A stretch of 53,694 bases of DNA from positions 1 to 53,694 of the forward strand of contig NZ_MLAN01000011.1 of NCBI RefSeq assembly GCF_002272875.1, written 5' to 3'. Shown here in pieces: positions 27,009-34,852 of this stretch (positions within the stretch are counted from its first letter, which is position 1; the number at the start of each line of letters is the position of its first letter). This DNA is from Helicobacter sp. 11S02629-2. GTDB taxonomy: Bacteria; Campylobacterota; Campylobacteria; Campylobacterales; Helicobacteraceae. The notes beneath the pieces are model-generated. The model did no database searches and was not told where the DNA came from. It was given only the letters and a program-made list of their open reading frames with translations. The position numbers were made by a program, and so were the translations under genes.

Positions 27009-27487
27009 TAAATGTATCCACCTTTTTTAAAGTAAGTCAAGACTTGTTTGTAAGCTTGCTTTTTGAAATGGTTAATCCTAGACATCATAATAGGAAAACT
27101 GACAAACTCATAATTACAAAACTCCGGCTCTGGAGTATTTATGTTAATAAAGTTATCTTTTAATCTAACCAAAAAGTACTTTTGTATCTGCCCATCAAAA
27201 GGATAGCCCTTATCTGTCACCATTTTTCTTGCTATGTCTTTTGGAAAGTCATATTGTACCCATTCTGGGTGCTCTGCAAGCACTTCTATATTGCAAGTTC
27301 CTATTTCTTCTTTTAGCTCTCTAAAAAGTGCCTCTTTTGGGCTTTCTCCACTATCTATGCCACCTTGAGGAAACTGCCATACACCCTTTAAATCGCATCT
27401 TTCAGCTAAAAAAAACTCACATATTCTAGGATAGTTGCAAGATAGTATTATGGCTGCTACGTTTGGTCGGTATATTTTTTCTTCCAT
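27008..27487 (-). CDS. rppH: RNA pyrophosphohydrolase RppH (Nudix)
   Basis: Removes pyrophosphate from mRNA 5' ends to start decay, or hydrolyses dinucleoside polyphosphates. 159 residues with one Nudix box GGIDSGESPKEALFRELKEE, which matches G-x5-E-x7-REUxEExGU. It begins with YRPNVAAIILS, typical for RppH. First gene of the rppH-lysC-hobA-holB-folP operon; overlaps lysC by one base. H. pylori HP1228 sits in the same position. Divergent from mltD. Confidence 0.93.
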   Translation of the reverse strand: MEEKIYRPNVAAIILSCNYPRICEFFLAERCDLKGVWQFPQGGIDSGESPKEALFRELKEEIGTCNIEVLAEHPEWVQYDFPKDIARKMVTDKGYPFDGQIQKYFLVRLKDNFININTPEPEFCNYEFVSFPIMMSRINHFKKQAYKQVLTYFKKGGYI

Positions 27488-27532
27488 GCCACTACCTTGT
27501 AAAATTTAAGATTTAAAATAATATCATTTTAG

Positions 27533-27538
27533 TATAAT
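27533..27538 (+). promoter_or_regulatory. -10 box for the mltD operon
   Basis: TATAAT at 27533-27538, preceded by AT-rich sequence with T-runs. It would start a transcript near 27545 with a leader of about 60 bases before mltD. Confidence 0.5.
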
Positions 27539-27603
27539 GACTTTTTAAAGAAATGGCTTTTATGTTTATCTTAGATCAAGAGGCATAAAAAGTATGAAAT
27601 GTA

Positions 27604-29061
27604 TTGGAACTTAATAAAGTGAAGACAAATTATAAGGCACTTTTGTGCGTGAGCATGTTATTTTTAAGTACAACTTTAGGTTTTGCTACAGGTCTTAGTC
27701 AGGATTCTAGAGTTGATGGTGATGGTTTGTTTGTAGATATGGGCGGGCAAGATTCCTACCCAGATATACATCGCTTTAACCCACAAACTATCAATCAATA
27801 CAACGCTTCACTACTTAACTCCCTAAGCGTTAAGTCTGAGTTTTTAGCCTCCTTAAAATCTAATGACAACCTTATAAACATAGACACAAGAAGATGGGTC
27901 TACCTTCTAAGTCAGTATGAAAATGGCAAGCATATAGTTTCAACTCTAAGAAAGATGCTAAGTGATGCTAACGTGCCTCAAGAGTTCTTATTCCTAGCGA
28001 TGGCAGAAAGTGAGTTTAAGTCTAAGGCTTATAGCTCTAAAAAGGCTGCTGGTATATGGCAGTTGATGCCAACTACTGCAAGGGAGCTAGGCTTAGTTAT
28101 AAACTCTCAAGTAGATGAAAGGCGCGACCCTATAAAAAGCACTGAGGCTGCTATAAAGTATCTTCGCTTTTTGTATAAGTCAACTGGTAAGTGGTATCTT
28201 GCCGCCATTGCTTATAACTGTGGTCTTGGACGCTTGCAAAAAGGTATAAAAGCTGCGGGGACTGATGACTTAGAAGTTTTACTAGATAAGCATAAGCAGT
28301 ACATCCCACTAGAAACTAGAAACTATATAAGAAAGATTCTAGCTATGTCTTTGGCATTTAATGATGTTAATAATCTTAATCAGGAAAACAAAACCTACCT
28401 TTTGAATATGGGCGCTAATGACAGCATAGTAACTGTGCATGTTTCGCCGGGTACTAGTTTAAGTAAGATAGCAAGGTCTGCTGATATGAGTTTAAGTGCG
28501 CTTAAGAAGTACAACTCCCACTTTAAAGAAAACTATGTCCCACTAGGCAGGATAAGATATAGTGTTTATCTACCTTATGAAAAGCTAAGCTATTTCAAAC
28601 AAAACTTTAAAGATAGTAATAAAAACTCAGTCTTTTTAGCCCACACCGTAAAAGCAGGAGATACACTAAGCTCTATAGCTAAAAAGTATCATATATCAGT
28701 AAGTGAGATAAAAGATGCTAATGGCCTTAAAAGTGCATTTTTAAGTATCAACCAAAAGTTAATCCTTCCAATAGATAAGTATAAGTACCAAAGACTAGCA
28801 GCTAATGATAAAAAAACTGAAGCTAGGGCTACTACAAAGACTAACATTAGAGGGCAGGGTTATTATGTACACACTGTAAAAGAGGGTGATACTTTAAGCT
28901 CTATAGCCAAAAAGTACAATATATCCATTAGAGAGATAAAAGATGCCAACTCTCTAAATAGCTCTTTTTTAAGTATCAACCAAAAACTTATACTACCAGT
29001 TGTTAAATCCAAATATGAAAAATTAGCTTTAGATAACAAGGCTTACAAACGGGGATTTTAG
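27604..29061 (+). CDS. mltD: Membrane-bound lytic murein transglycosylase MltD-like
   Basis: Cuts peptidoglycan glycan strands, 485 residues. Signal peptide (about 10-29), then the SLT domain with catalytic glutamate in LFLAMAESEF, AAGIWQLMPTTARELG and AIAYNCGLGR. A degenerate LysM-like stretch (about 275-330) is followed by two near-identical LysM domains (about 347-390 and 423-466, both HTVK-x-GDTLSSIAKKY). The start is ambiguous: TTG 27604 and GTG 27619 are in frame, neither with a strong ribosome site. A short ATG frame at 27594 with GAGG 10 bases before it overlaps the start and could couple translation. First gene of the envelope operon. Confidence 0.9.
   Translation: MELNKVKTNYKALLCVSMLFLSTTLGFATGLSQDSRVDGDGLFVDMGGQDSYPDIHRFNPQTINQYNASLLNSLSVKSEFLASLKSNDNLINIDTRRWVYLLSQYENGKHIVSTLRKMLSDANVPQEFLFLAMAESEFKSKAYSSKKAAGIWQLMPTTARELGLVINSQVDERRDPIKSTEAAIKYLRFLYKSTGKWYLAAIAYNCGLGRLQKGIKAAGTDDLEVLLDKHKQYIPLETRNYIRKILAMSLAFNDVNNLNQENKTYLLNMGANDSIVTVHVSPGTSLSKIARSADMSLSALKKYNSHFKENYVPLGRIRYSVYLPYEKLSYFKQNFKDSNKNSVFLAHTVKAGDTLSSIAKKYHISVSEIKDANGLKSAFLSINQKLILPIDKYKYQRLAANDKKTEARATTKTNIRGQGYYVHTVKEGDTLSSIAKKYNISIREIKDANSLNSSFLSINQKLILPVVKSKYEKLALDNKAYKRGF
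28642..28773 (+). repeat. LysM repeat copy 1 in mltD
   Basis: 44-codon unit encoding HTVKAGDTLSSIAKKYHIS... to LILPI. It is repeated at 28870-29001 with most residues and many bases identical, so it is a fairly recent internal duplication or is kept alike by gene conversion. Confidence 0.8.
28870..29001 (+). repeat. LysM repeat copy 2 in mltD
   Basis: Second copy of the 44-codon LysM unit (HTVKEGDTLSSIAKKYNIS... to LILPV). Separated from copy 1 by a 32-residue linker rich in Thr/Lys. Confidence 0.8.
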
Positions 29062-29064
29062 GTT

Positions 29065-30111
29065 ATGCGCCTAAGATTTGCTTCTTTTAAGAGTCTAAGT
29101 TTTGCCCTTCTTGTCGGAATCTTTTTTATAGCTTGTGCTAGTGAGAGTAGATATGCTGGTGGTATAGGTAGTTTTAAAGGCTATGAAGGATTACAAGAGT
29201 ATAACTCAAGTGGCCCTACTAAAAACTCCATAGCTAGGAGTTATAACTCTGCAGGAGAGGGCTTTGTAGCCTCACTAGTTGAACCAGATGCTTACTCACT
29301 TAGAAGAGGTGGTGGCAGTACTTATATGCTAACTCCGGGTAATGGCACTACTCCTTATGAAAGCTTTGGTGGTGGCTTTGGGAGTAGTGATGAAGATTCT
29401 TTATATGGTGGTATGAGAGAGAGTGCGGCTATACAAAGGGCTACTATGAGACCTTATACCATAGCTGGAAAGACCTACTATCCAACGCAAACAAGAGTTG
29501 GAGACACCTATGATGGTATAGCTAGTTGGTATGGGCCAACTTTTCATGAAAAGGCGACTTCTAATGGCGAAACGTATAATATGTACGCCCACACAGCCGC
29601 CTCTAAAACGCTTCCTATGAATACGGTTGTAAAAGTTTTTAATAAAGATAATGGCAAAGTAACAGTAGTTAGGATTAATGATAGAGGTCCCTTTGTAGAT
29701 GGCAGGATAATAGATCTTTCAAACGTAGCAGCAAGAGATATAGCTATGGTAGATAAAGGCACGGCTAATGTAAGATTAGAAGTTATAGGCTTTGGTGGCA
29801 TGATAGCCAAGCAGAAAGAGAACTCACTTAGTCCAACGCAGCAAGGGCGTTTAGATTCTTCTATTAAAGTTGGTGGGTTACAAAATAGTGCTACTCCTTT
29901 AAACTACGCTGTTCAAGTAGGAACTTTTAGTAAAAAAGAAGGTGCTAGCTTTTTAAAACAGTCTTTAGAGGCTAAAACTAAAAACTATAAGGTTGAAGTC
30001 TCTAGCATCTCTAATAAGTACAGGGTTTTAGTAAAGGGCTTTAAGTCTGAAGGTGAAGCACAAGACTTTATGAACTCACATTCAATCAAAGGTGTAATAA
30101 TCGCAGAGTAG
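29065..30111 (+). CDS. rlpA: Septal-ring lytic transglycosylase RlpA-like lipoprotein
   Basis: Outer-membrane lipoprotein of 348 residues: signal with lipobox FIAC (Cys24), a Gly/Ser-rich linker (30-130), a double-psi beta-barrel domain (about 145-245) with GIASWYGPTFHEKATSNGE and VVRINDRGPFVDGRIIDLS, and a C-terminal SPOR domain (about 270-348, YAVQVGTFSKKEGA) that binds denuded glycans at division sites. Starts 4 bases after the mltD stop. Both enzymes act on peptidoglycan, as in H. pylori HP1572-HP1571. Confidence 0.95.
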   Translation: MRLRFASFKSLSFALLVGIFFIACASESRYAGGIGSFKGYEGLQEYNSSGPTKNSIARSYNSAGEGFVASLVEPDAYSLRRGGGSTYMLTPGNGTTPYESFGGGFGSSDEDSLYGGMRESAAIQRATMRPYTIAGKTYYPTQTRVGDTYDGIASWYGPTFHEKATSNGETYNMYAHTAASKTLPMNTVVKVFNKDNGKVTVVRINDRGPFVDGRIIDLSNVAARDIAMVDKGTANVRLEVIGFGGMIAKQKENSLSPTQQGRLDSSIKVGGLQNSATPLNYAVQVGTFSKKEGASFLKQSLEAKTKNYKVEVSSISNKYRVLVKGFKSEGEAQDFMNSHSIKGVIIAE

Positions 30112-30137
30112 CTTATACTTACAAAAAAAGGCAAAAC

Positions 30138-30725
30138 ATGACTAGCATTTCTAGAATCACAAAAGAAACAAACATAGAGCTAAGCTTAGAAGTTTATGGC
30201 AGTGGGCAAGCAGACATAAAAAGTGATGTTGGGTTTTTAGATCATATGCTAGAGGCCTTAAGCAAACACTCTTTGATGGATTTAAGCTTAAAGTGCAAAG
30301 GTGATACACATATAGATTATCATCATAGCACTGAGGATATAGGTATAGTTTTAGGTAAAGCACTTCATGATGAGCTTTTTCCAGTAGGCAAGATAGAAAG
30401 ATATGGTAACGCTGCTGTTGTTATGGATGAAGCTTGTGTTGAGTGTGACTTAGATGTGAGTAATAGAGCTTTTTTACTTTTTGATATGAAGGCTGCAGAA
30501 AATGGCTTTTTTGGAAAAGTGGGCAGTTTTGATGTTGAGTTAGTAGAAGAGTTTTTTCGTGCAGTTAGTATGAACTCAGGCCTTAGTGTGCATCTAGTAT
30601 TAAAAAGAGGTAAGAATCTCCATCACATCATAGAAGCGACTTTTAAGGCTTTTGCGGTGGCATTAAGACGTGCAGTTACTGTTAATGAAAGAGTGCTTAT
30701 GCCAAGCACTAAGGGATGCTTATAG
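30138..30725 (+). CDS. hisB: Imidazoleglycerol-phosphate dehydratase
   Basis: Sixth step of histidine synthesis. 195 residues, the normal length for a monofunctional HisB. Manganese-site histidines are visible in LDHMLEALSKHS, DTHIDYHHSTEDIG and LHHIIEATFKAFA. ATG with AAAGG upstream, 26 bases after rlpA and overlapping no his gene: it sits alone inside a cell-envelope operon. Histidine synthesis genes are absent from H. pylori, so this argues for a non-pylori species. Confidence 0.96.
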   Translation: MTSISRITKETNIELSLEVYGSGQADIKSDVGFLDHMLEALSKHSLMDLSLKCKGDTHIDYHHSTEDIGIVLGKALHDELFPVGKIERYGNAAVVMDEACVECDLDVSNRAFLLFDMKAAENGFFGKVGSFDVELVEEFFRAVSMNSGLSVHLVLKRGKNLHHIIEATFKAFAVALRRAVTVNERVLMPSTKGCL

Positions 30726-30733
30726 GAAGGGTT

Positions 30734-31297
30734 ATGACAACTAAAGAAAGACAGCTAAAAAAAGATGTATCAAAAAAAGACCTTATGATAAAAAAGGCCA
30801 ATATAGAGCTTATAGTCCTTGATGTAGATGGGACTTTGACTGATGGTAAGATCTACTATCTTGATGGCACAAAGCAAGATTCTATGAAGGCTTTTGATGT
30901 TAAAGATGGGCTTGGCATAGTTAAGTGGCTAAAGGTGGCTAAAAAAGAGCTAGCTTTAATTAGCGGTAGGAAGTCAAAGTCTAGTGAGGCTAGGGCTAGT
31001 GAGCTTGGTATAAAGTACGTTTATACTGGTGTTAGTGACAAGGCTAAGTGCTTACAAACTCTTATAGAAAAACTTAAGCTAGCCCCGCAAAATGTAGCCA
31101 TTATGGGTGATGATGAAAATGACTTACCTATAATCAAGCTAGCAGGTCTTAGCTACGCGCCAAAAGATGCTTATAAGAGCGTGGTAAAAGAAGTTGACAT
31201 CGTAGTTAGTAAAAAAGGTGGGGAAGGGGCTGTAAGAGAGATGATAGAAGACTTGCTAAAAGTTAGAACTAGTTTTAATTACAGCAAAGATGTTTGA
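30734..31297 (+). CDS. kdsC: KDO-8-phosphate phosphatase
   Basis: HAD-family phosphatase that releases KDO for the LPS core, 187 residues. HAD motif I is LIVLDVDGTLTDGKIYY, motif II ALISGRKS and the motif IV region MGDDENDLPI. The small size without a cap domain is typical for KdsC tetramers. An in-frame ATG at 30716 overlaps hisB; the ATG at 30734 has AGGAAGG just before it and is preferred. KDO synthesis followed by the Lpt genes makes an LPS unit (H. pylori HP1570-1568 order). Confidence 0.93.
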   Translation: MTTKERQLKKDVSKKDLMIKKANIELIVLDVDGTLTDGKIYYLDGTKQDSMKAFDVKDGLGIVKWLKVAKKELALISGRKSKSSEARASELGIKYVYTGVSDKAKCLQTLIEKLKLAPQNVAIMGDDENDLPIIKLAGLSYAPKDAYKSVVKEVDIVVSKKGGEGAVREMIEDLLKVRTSFNYSKDV

Positions 31298-31315
31298 AAG
31301 CCTAAGCCTTAAGCT

Positions 31316-31963
31316 ATGAAAAACTACACTAAGAAAAAAAACCTAGTACTAAGACGTAAAGAGGGCAGGACAAATGCCTTTTATGGAATCTTATCTAGGC
31401 TTAATGTCATAGTAGTGTTTTTTGTACTTTTGCTAATCATCACTTTTAGTTCATTTTGGACATTTAGACCAAGTAAGATGCCAACTCACAAAGTAGAAAC
31501 TAACCCAGCCCTTATGGAAGTGCAAAACTTCAACCTAAAAGAGGCTGATACCACTCAAGTTAGTATGGATATAACAGGGCAAAAAGCCATGCAGTATAAA
31601 GATAGAGATGAGTTTGTAGGGTTTAATGCTAAGCGTAAGACTATAGATGATACTAAAAAAGATTCTGGCATGGAGATTATTAGTGGACCTAAGGCTACTT
31701 TAAAAGGTGATTCTTACTACTTTGATGATGGGGTAAACTACACAAAGCTAGATGCACTTAATCAAAAAGATATGACTTTTTATAGCCAAAAAGGTATCTA
31801 TAACTCTAGGCAAGAGATCTTTAGAGGCAAAGGGGCCTTTCACTTAGAATCTAATCTTAATAGTTCAAAAGGCATAGATATCATCTATAATAAAAAAACT
31901 AATACGATAGAAGCTAAAGACATAACTGCTTTTATAAGCCAAACTAAAGATGGGGATAAATGA
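31316..31963 (+). CDS. lptC: LPS export protein LptC-like
   Basis: Bitopic inner-membrane protein of 215 residues. One membrane helix (about 32-52), then a periplasmic beta-jellyroll resembling LptC/OstA N-terminal domains (FNLKEADTTQVSMDITGQKA, AKDITAFISQ). It carries LPS from LptBFG to LptA. Stop and the lptA start overlap (ATGA). Sequence similarity in this family is low, and assignment rests on topology and on lptA next door. Confidence 0.8.
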   Translation: MKNYTKKKNLVLRRKEGRTNAFYGILSRLNVIVVFFVLLLIITFSSFWTFRPSKMPTHKVETNPALMEVQNFNLKEADTTQVSMDITGQKAMQYKDRDEFVGFNAKRKTIDDTKKDSGMEIISGPKATLKGDSYYFDDGVNYTKLDALNQKDMTFYSQKGIYNSRQEIFRGKGAFHLESNLNSSKGIDIIYNKKTNTIEAKDITAFISQTKDGDK

Positions 31964-32478
31964 GACTATTTATAACTTTACTCTTAAGCCTTGCTTTATT
32001 TCAAGGGATCTATGCTGCTAGTGCGTCTAAAACTAGCACTAAAACTACTAAAAAGCCTGAAGACAAGATAGAAGTCACTGCTAAGACTTTTACTAGTATC
32101 AACAACATAACTGTAGTTAAAGGCGATGTTTTTATAAAAAAAGGCAAAGATACTTTGAATGCTGACTTGGTTAAAATCTATACAGATTCTAAAAGGCGCC
32201 CACTAAGATATGAAGCCTTTGGTAATGTAAAGTTTCACACTTTTACTGAAGATGGAAGAGAGCTTAGAGGAAGTAGTAAAAAGCTAATATATAACGTAGT
32301 TAAAAAAGAGTATTCGCTAATAGATGATGCTTTTGTGAAAGAAGTCAACAAGCCAAATGTGGTAAAGGGTGACTTAATAGTACTAGATAGTAATGGCGAG
32401 TATGCAAATGTCGTTGGCAACTCTAAGCAGCCAGCCCATGTGACCTTTTTGCTAGATGATAAAGATAGTGGCAAATAG
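31960..32478 (+). CDS. lptA: LPS transport periplasmic protein LptA
   Basis: 172 residues: signal peptide (1-19, cleavage after YAAS), Lys/Thr-rich linker, then an OstA-like jellyroll (about 35-165: ITVVKGDVFIKKGKDTLNAD, YEAFGNVKFHT, IYNVVKKEYSLIDDAFV). It bridges the periplasm for LPS between LptC and LptD. Last gene of the operon. A nested hairpin follows before the convergent pabA. Confidence 0.88.
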   Translation: MRLFITLLLSLALFQGIYAASASKTSTKTTKKPEDKIEVTAKTFTSINNITVVKGDVFIKKGKDTLNADLVKIYTDSKRRPLRYEAFGNVKFHTFTEDGRELRGSSKKLIYNVVKKEYSLIDDAFVKEVNKPNVVKGDLIVLDSNGEYANVVGNSKQPAHVTFLLDDKDSGK

Positions 32479-32488
32479 CTAAAGGCTT

Positions 32489-32568
32489 TAACCAAAGTAA
32501 GCACACTATGTTTTTGGATATAAAAACAGCTTTGGTTTATCTATAAAGATAGCCCAAAAACTACATAG
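32489..32568. terminator. Nested inverted repeats between lptA and pabA
   Basis: Three complementary pairs are nested: AACCAAAG with CTTTGGTT, GTTTTT with AAAAAC inside it, and CTATG...TTTTTGG with CCAAAAA...CATAG overlapping them. The right arm reaches into the last codons of pabA. The alternative folds could serve as a two-way terminator for convergent genes. Confidence 0.5.
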
Positions 32569-33145
32569 CTAAAAAGTTAGAAAGTAGCCTTCTTCCCTCC
32601 AAGCTTAAGATGCTTTCTGGATGAAACTGCAAGCCATACATCGGTAAGCTTTCATGACAAAAAGCCATCAATATGCCATCTGCATAGGCTAGGGCACTAA
32701 GGCTTTTAGGCAAGTAGCTTACATATAAAGAGTGATAGCGACCTATCTTTTTTTGTTTTAGGCCTTTAAAAAGTGCTACTTTTTTAGCCTTTAAACTAAG
32801 TCTTAAAGTCGAAGTTTTGCCATGCACTGGGGCATCTAGGCTTTCTACCTTGCCTCCTAGTGCGTAGGCTAGACACTGATGTCCAAGGCAGATTCCAAGT
32901 AAGGGCTTAGATGATAAAACTTTAGAATCTAAGTAAAGCTTTATAAACTCTAAATGAAGCTTAGCGTTTTTAGGACTGCTTGGTCCGGGGCCAAGTATAA
33001 AGTGGCTATAAGATTCTAAGTTTAGCTTCTTTAGTTTAGTTCCCGGATTTATAACATCTACTTTGCTGCCCAATTCTTCAAGATAGCGTTTTATGTTAAA
33101 AGTAAAAGAATCAAAGTTATCAATAAGCAAAGTTTTTTTTATCAC
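32561..33145 (-). CDS. pabA: Aminodeoxychorismate/anthranilate synthase glutamine amidotransferase
   Basis: Class I glutamine amidotransferase, 194 residues, that feeds ammonia to the chorismate enzyme. Motifs: LLIDNFDSFTFNI, LGPGPSSPK, nucleophile Cys in GICLGHQCLAYA, and HPESIL with the catalytic His-Glu near the end. Start is GTG at 33145, 1 base after the pabBC stop; no ATG is available. Next to pabB-pabC its job is p-aminobenzoate for folate, although TrpG would look alike. Confidence 0.93.
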   Translation of the reverse strand: MIKKTLLIDNFDSFTFNIKRYLEELGSKVDVINPGTKLKKLNLESYSHFILGPGPSSPKNAKLHLEFIKLYLDSKVLSSKPLLGICLGHQCLAYALGGKVESLDAPVHGKTSTLRLSLKAKKVALFKGLKQKKIGRYHSLYVSYLPKSLSALAYADGILMAFCHESLPMYGLQFHPESILSLEGRRLLSNFLAM

Positions 33146-33146
33146 T

Positions 33147-34850
33147 TTAAAGCCTTACTTCCACTAAACCATAGACTGCATTACTGCAAAAAACTCTAGT
33201 GCCTTTTAAGTTACTAGGCAGTAAGATGGCCTCTTTTACTTTAACTAACTTAGAATCTAATCTAGTGCCTTTTTCTAAAAGATGTGCCCTGTAAGTACCT
33301 CCTAGCAAGCCACATTCTAAAGGAGGCGTTAGCAAGATATCATCTTTTAAGACATAAAAGTTACTCCTTGTGCCTTGTGTTAACTCACCTTTTTCATTGC
33401 AAAATATCTCATCAAAAACTAAGCCTTTAGCAATCTTTTCCATAGTCTTAGTAAACATCTCACGGCTTGAAGTTTTGTGATATAAAAGGTCATTTTTAGA
33501 ATCTAGTATAGTTTTTAAGATGGCTATCTTAGTAGTAGTGATAGGCTTTTTATCCCTTCTAGTTAGACTAAGTCTTCCTTCCATGCTTACACTTAGCTTA
33601 TAAACTCCACTTTCTTTTATAGAAGCTAGTAGCCTTAAAATCTCTTTCTTATCATAAGGCACACCAAAGTACTCTAAGCTTTTAGTAAGGCGCTTTATGT
33701 GTAAGGCTTGATGTCTGATGCCACTAGTAAAAAGCATAGTTTCAAAGACTTCTAAGCTAGGGCATAAAAACTTAGGGCTTAAAAATCTTGCCTTTAATCT
33801 AAGCTCGTTTTCTTCTTCTTTTGCCTTGCTATCCCAGACTATACCCCCACCTACAGCATAGTTATAAAACTTAGAATCTTTATACTTAAAAAGCGTTCTT
33901 ATAGCGACATTAAACTTAGTCTCTTTGGAAGATATAACGCCTATAGCCCCACAGTAAAGATTCCGTGGGCTAAATTCTAAGCTTTTTATATGGCTTATGG
34001 CAGCTTTTTTAGGCGCGCCAGTTATGGACCCACAAGGAAAAAGAGCACTAAAAGTTTTAGCTAAGCTAGATTCTAGCTTTGCCTCTATGACACTTATCAT
34101 CTGATGGAGGCTTTTAAAAGAGGTGATAGCAAAAAGCTTAGTGACTTTTACCTCTCTTGCTACTTTACTTAGGTCGTTTCTTAAAAGGTCAGTTATCATG
34201 ACATTTTCACTACGGTTTTTTATATCGTTTTTAAGATAGCTTTTTAAAGCCTTATCTTCTTCTTTGGTAGTGCCACGTCTTATTGTGCCTTTCATAGGCA
34301 TAGTAGTTATAACTTCATCTCCCCTTTTAGAATCTATGCTAAAAAAAAGCTCAGGAGAAAGAGAGATAACACTCATAAAAGGTAGATCAAAAAGGGATAC
34401 ATACTTTGTCTTTTGGAAAGAGTAAAGGGTAGAAAAGATGTCTTTTGGAAGGGCTTTTGTGTGCACTTCTAGCATATGCGTAAAGTTTATCTGATAGACC
34501 TCACCTTGCTTGATAAGGCTTTTTATGGAATCTATCTTTTTTACATAAGTCCTAGAATCTAAAAAGTTAGTAAGGCTTGGCATAAAGCTTTTAAACTTTG
34601 GAGGCTTAAACTCTTTTAATCCTAACTTCCTAGCTTCTTTAAAAAGCATAAAAAAAGCTAAGGGTTTTTGGCTTTTTTTGCCCTCTTCTAATGCGTCATA
34701 GTTTATAAACCCAACATAGTAAAACTTAAAAGCCTCACTTTTTCTATCTTTATCTATAAGTTTTAAAAGACTTAAAACTTCAAGAGCATTAAAAGCGCTA
34801 AAAGTGCTAAGAAGTCCTTCATAGACCTTTTTTCCAAAGACGCAAGTCAA
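33147..34850 (-). CDS. pabB: Fused aminodeoxychorismate synthase (PabB) and lyase (PabC)
   Basis: One 567-residue protein carries two steps to p-aminobenzoate. Residues 1-360 are a chorismate-binding domain (GEVYQINFTHML, TTMPMKGTIRRG, NRSENVMITDLLRNDL, CGSITGAPKKAA, GAIGVI, NVAIRT). Residues 365-567 are a class IV PLP aminotransferase-fold lyase (FETMLF, YKLSVSM, EIFCNEKGELTQGTRSNFY, TPPLECGLLGGTYR). The fusion is also found in H. pylori. Start is TTG at 34850, 2 bases after the preceding stop, with GGAGG 10 bases upstream. The chorismate part is shorter at the N-terminus than E. coli PabB. Confidence 0.93.
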   Translation of the reverse strand: MTCVFGKKVYEGLLSTFSAFNALEVLSLLKLIDKDRKSEAFKFYYVGFINYDALEEGKKSQKPLAFFMLFKEARKLGLKEFKPPKFKSFMPSLTNFLDSRTYVKKIDSIKSLIKQGEVYQINFTHMLEVHTKALPKDIFSTLYSFQKTKYVSLFDLPFMSVISLSPELFFSIDSKRGDEVITTMPMKGTIRRGTTKEEDKALKSYLKNDIKNRSENVMITDLLRNDLSKVAREVKVTKLFAITSFKSLHQMISVIEAKLESSLAKTFSALFPCGSITGAPKKAAISHIKSLEFSPRNLYCGAIGVISSKETKFNVAIRTLFKYKDSKFYNYAVGGGIVWDSKAKEEENELRLKARFLSPKFLCPSLEVFETMLFTSGIRHQALHIKRLTKSLEYFGVPYDKKEILRLLASIKESGVYKLSVSMEGRLSLTRRDKKPITTTKIAILKTILDSKNDLLYHKTSSREMFTKTMEKIAKGLVFDEIFCNEKGELTQGTRSNFYVLKDDILLTPPLECGLLGGTYRAHLLEKGTRLDSKLVKVKEAILLPSNLKGTRVFCSNAVYGLVEVRL

Positions 34851-34852
34851 AG

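Noticed and set aside
33133-33140. T8 tract in the start of pabA as a phase-variation site
   Set aside because: Eight bases is below the length that usually slips at high rate. Other T8 runs in holB and msbA are similar; AT-rich DNA yields these by chance.
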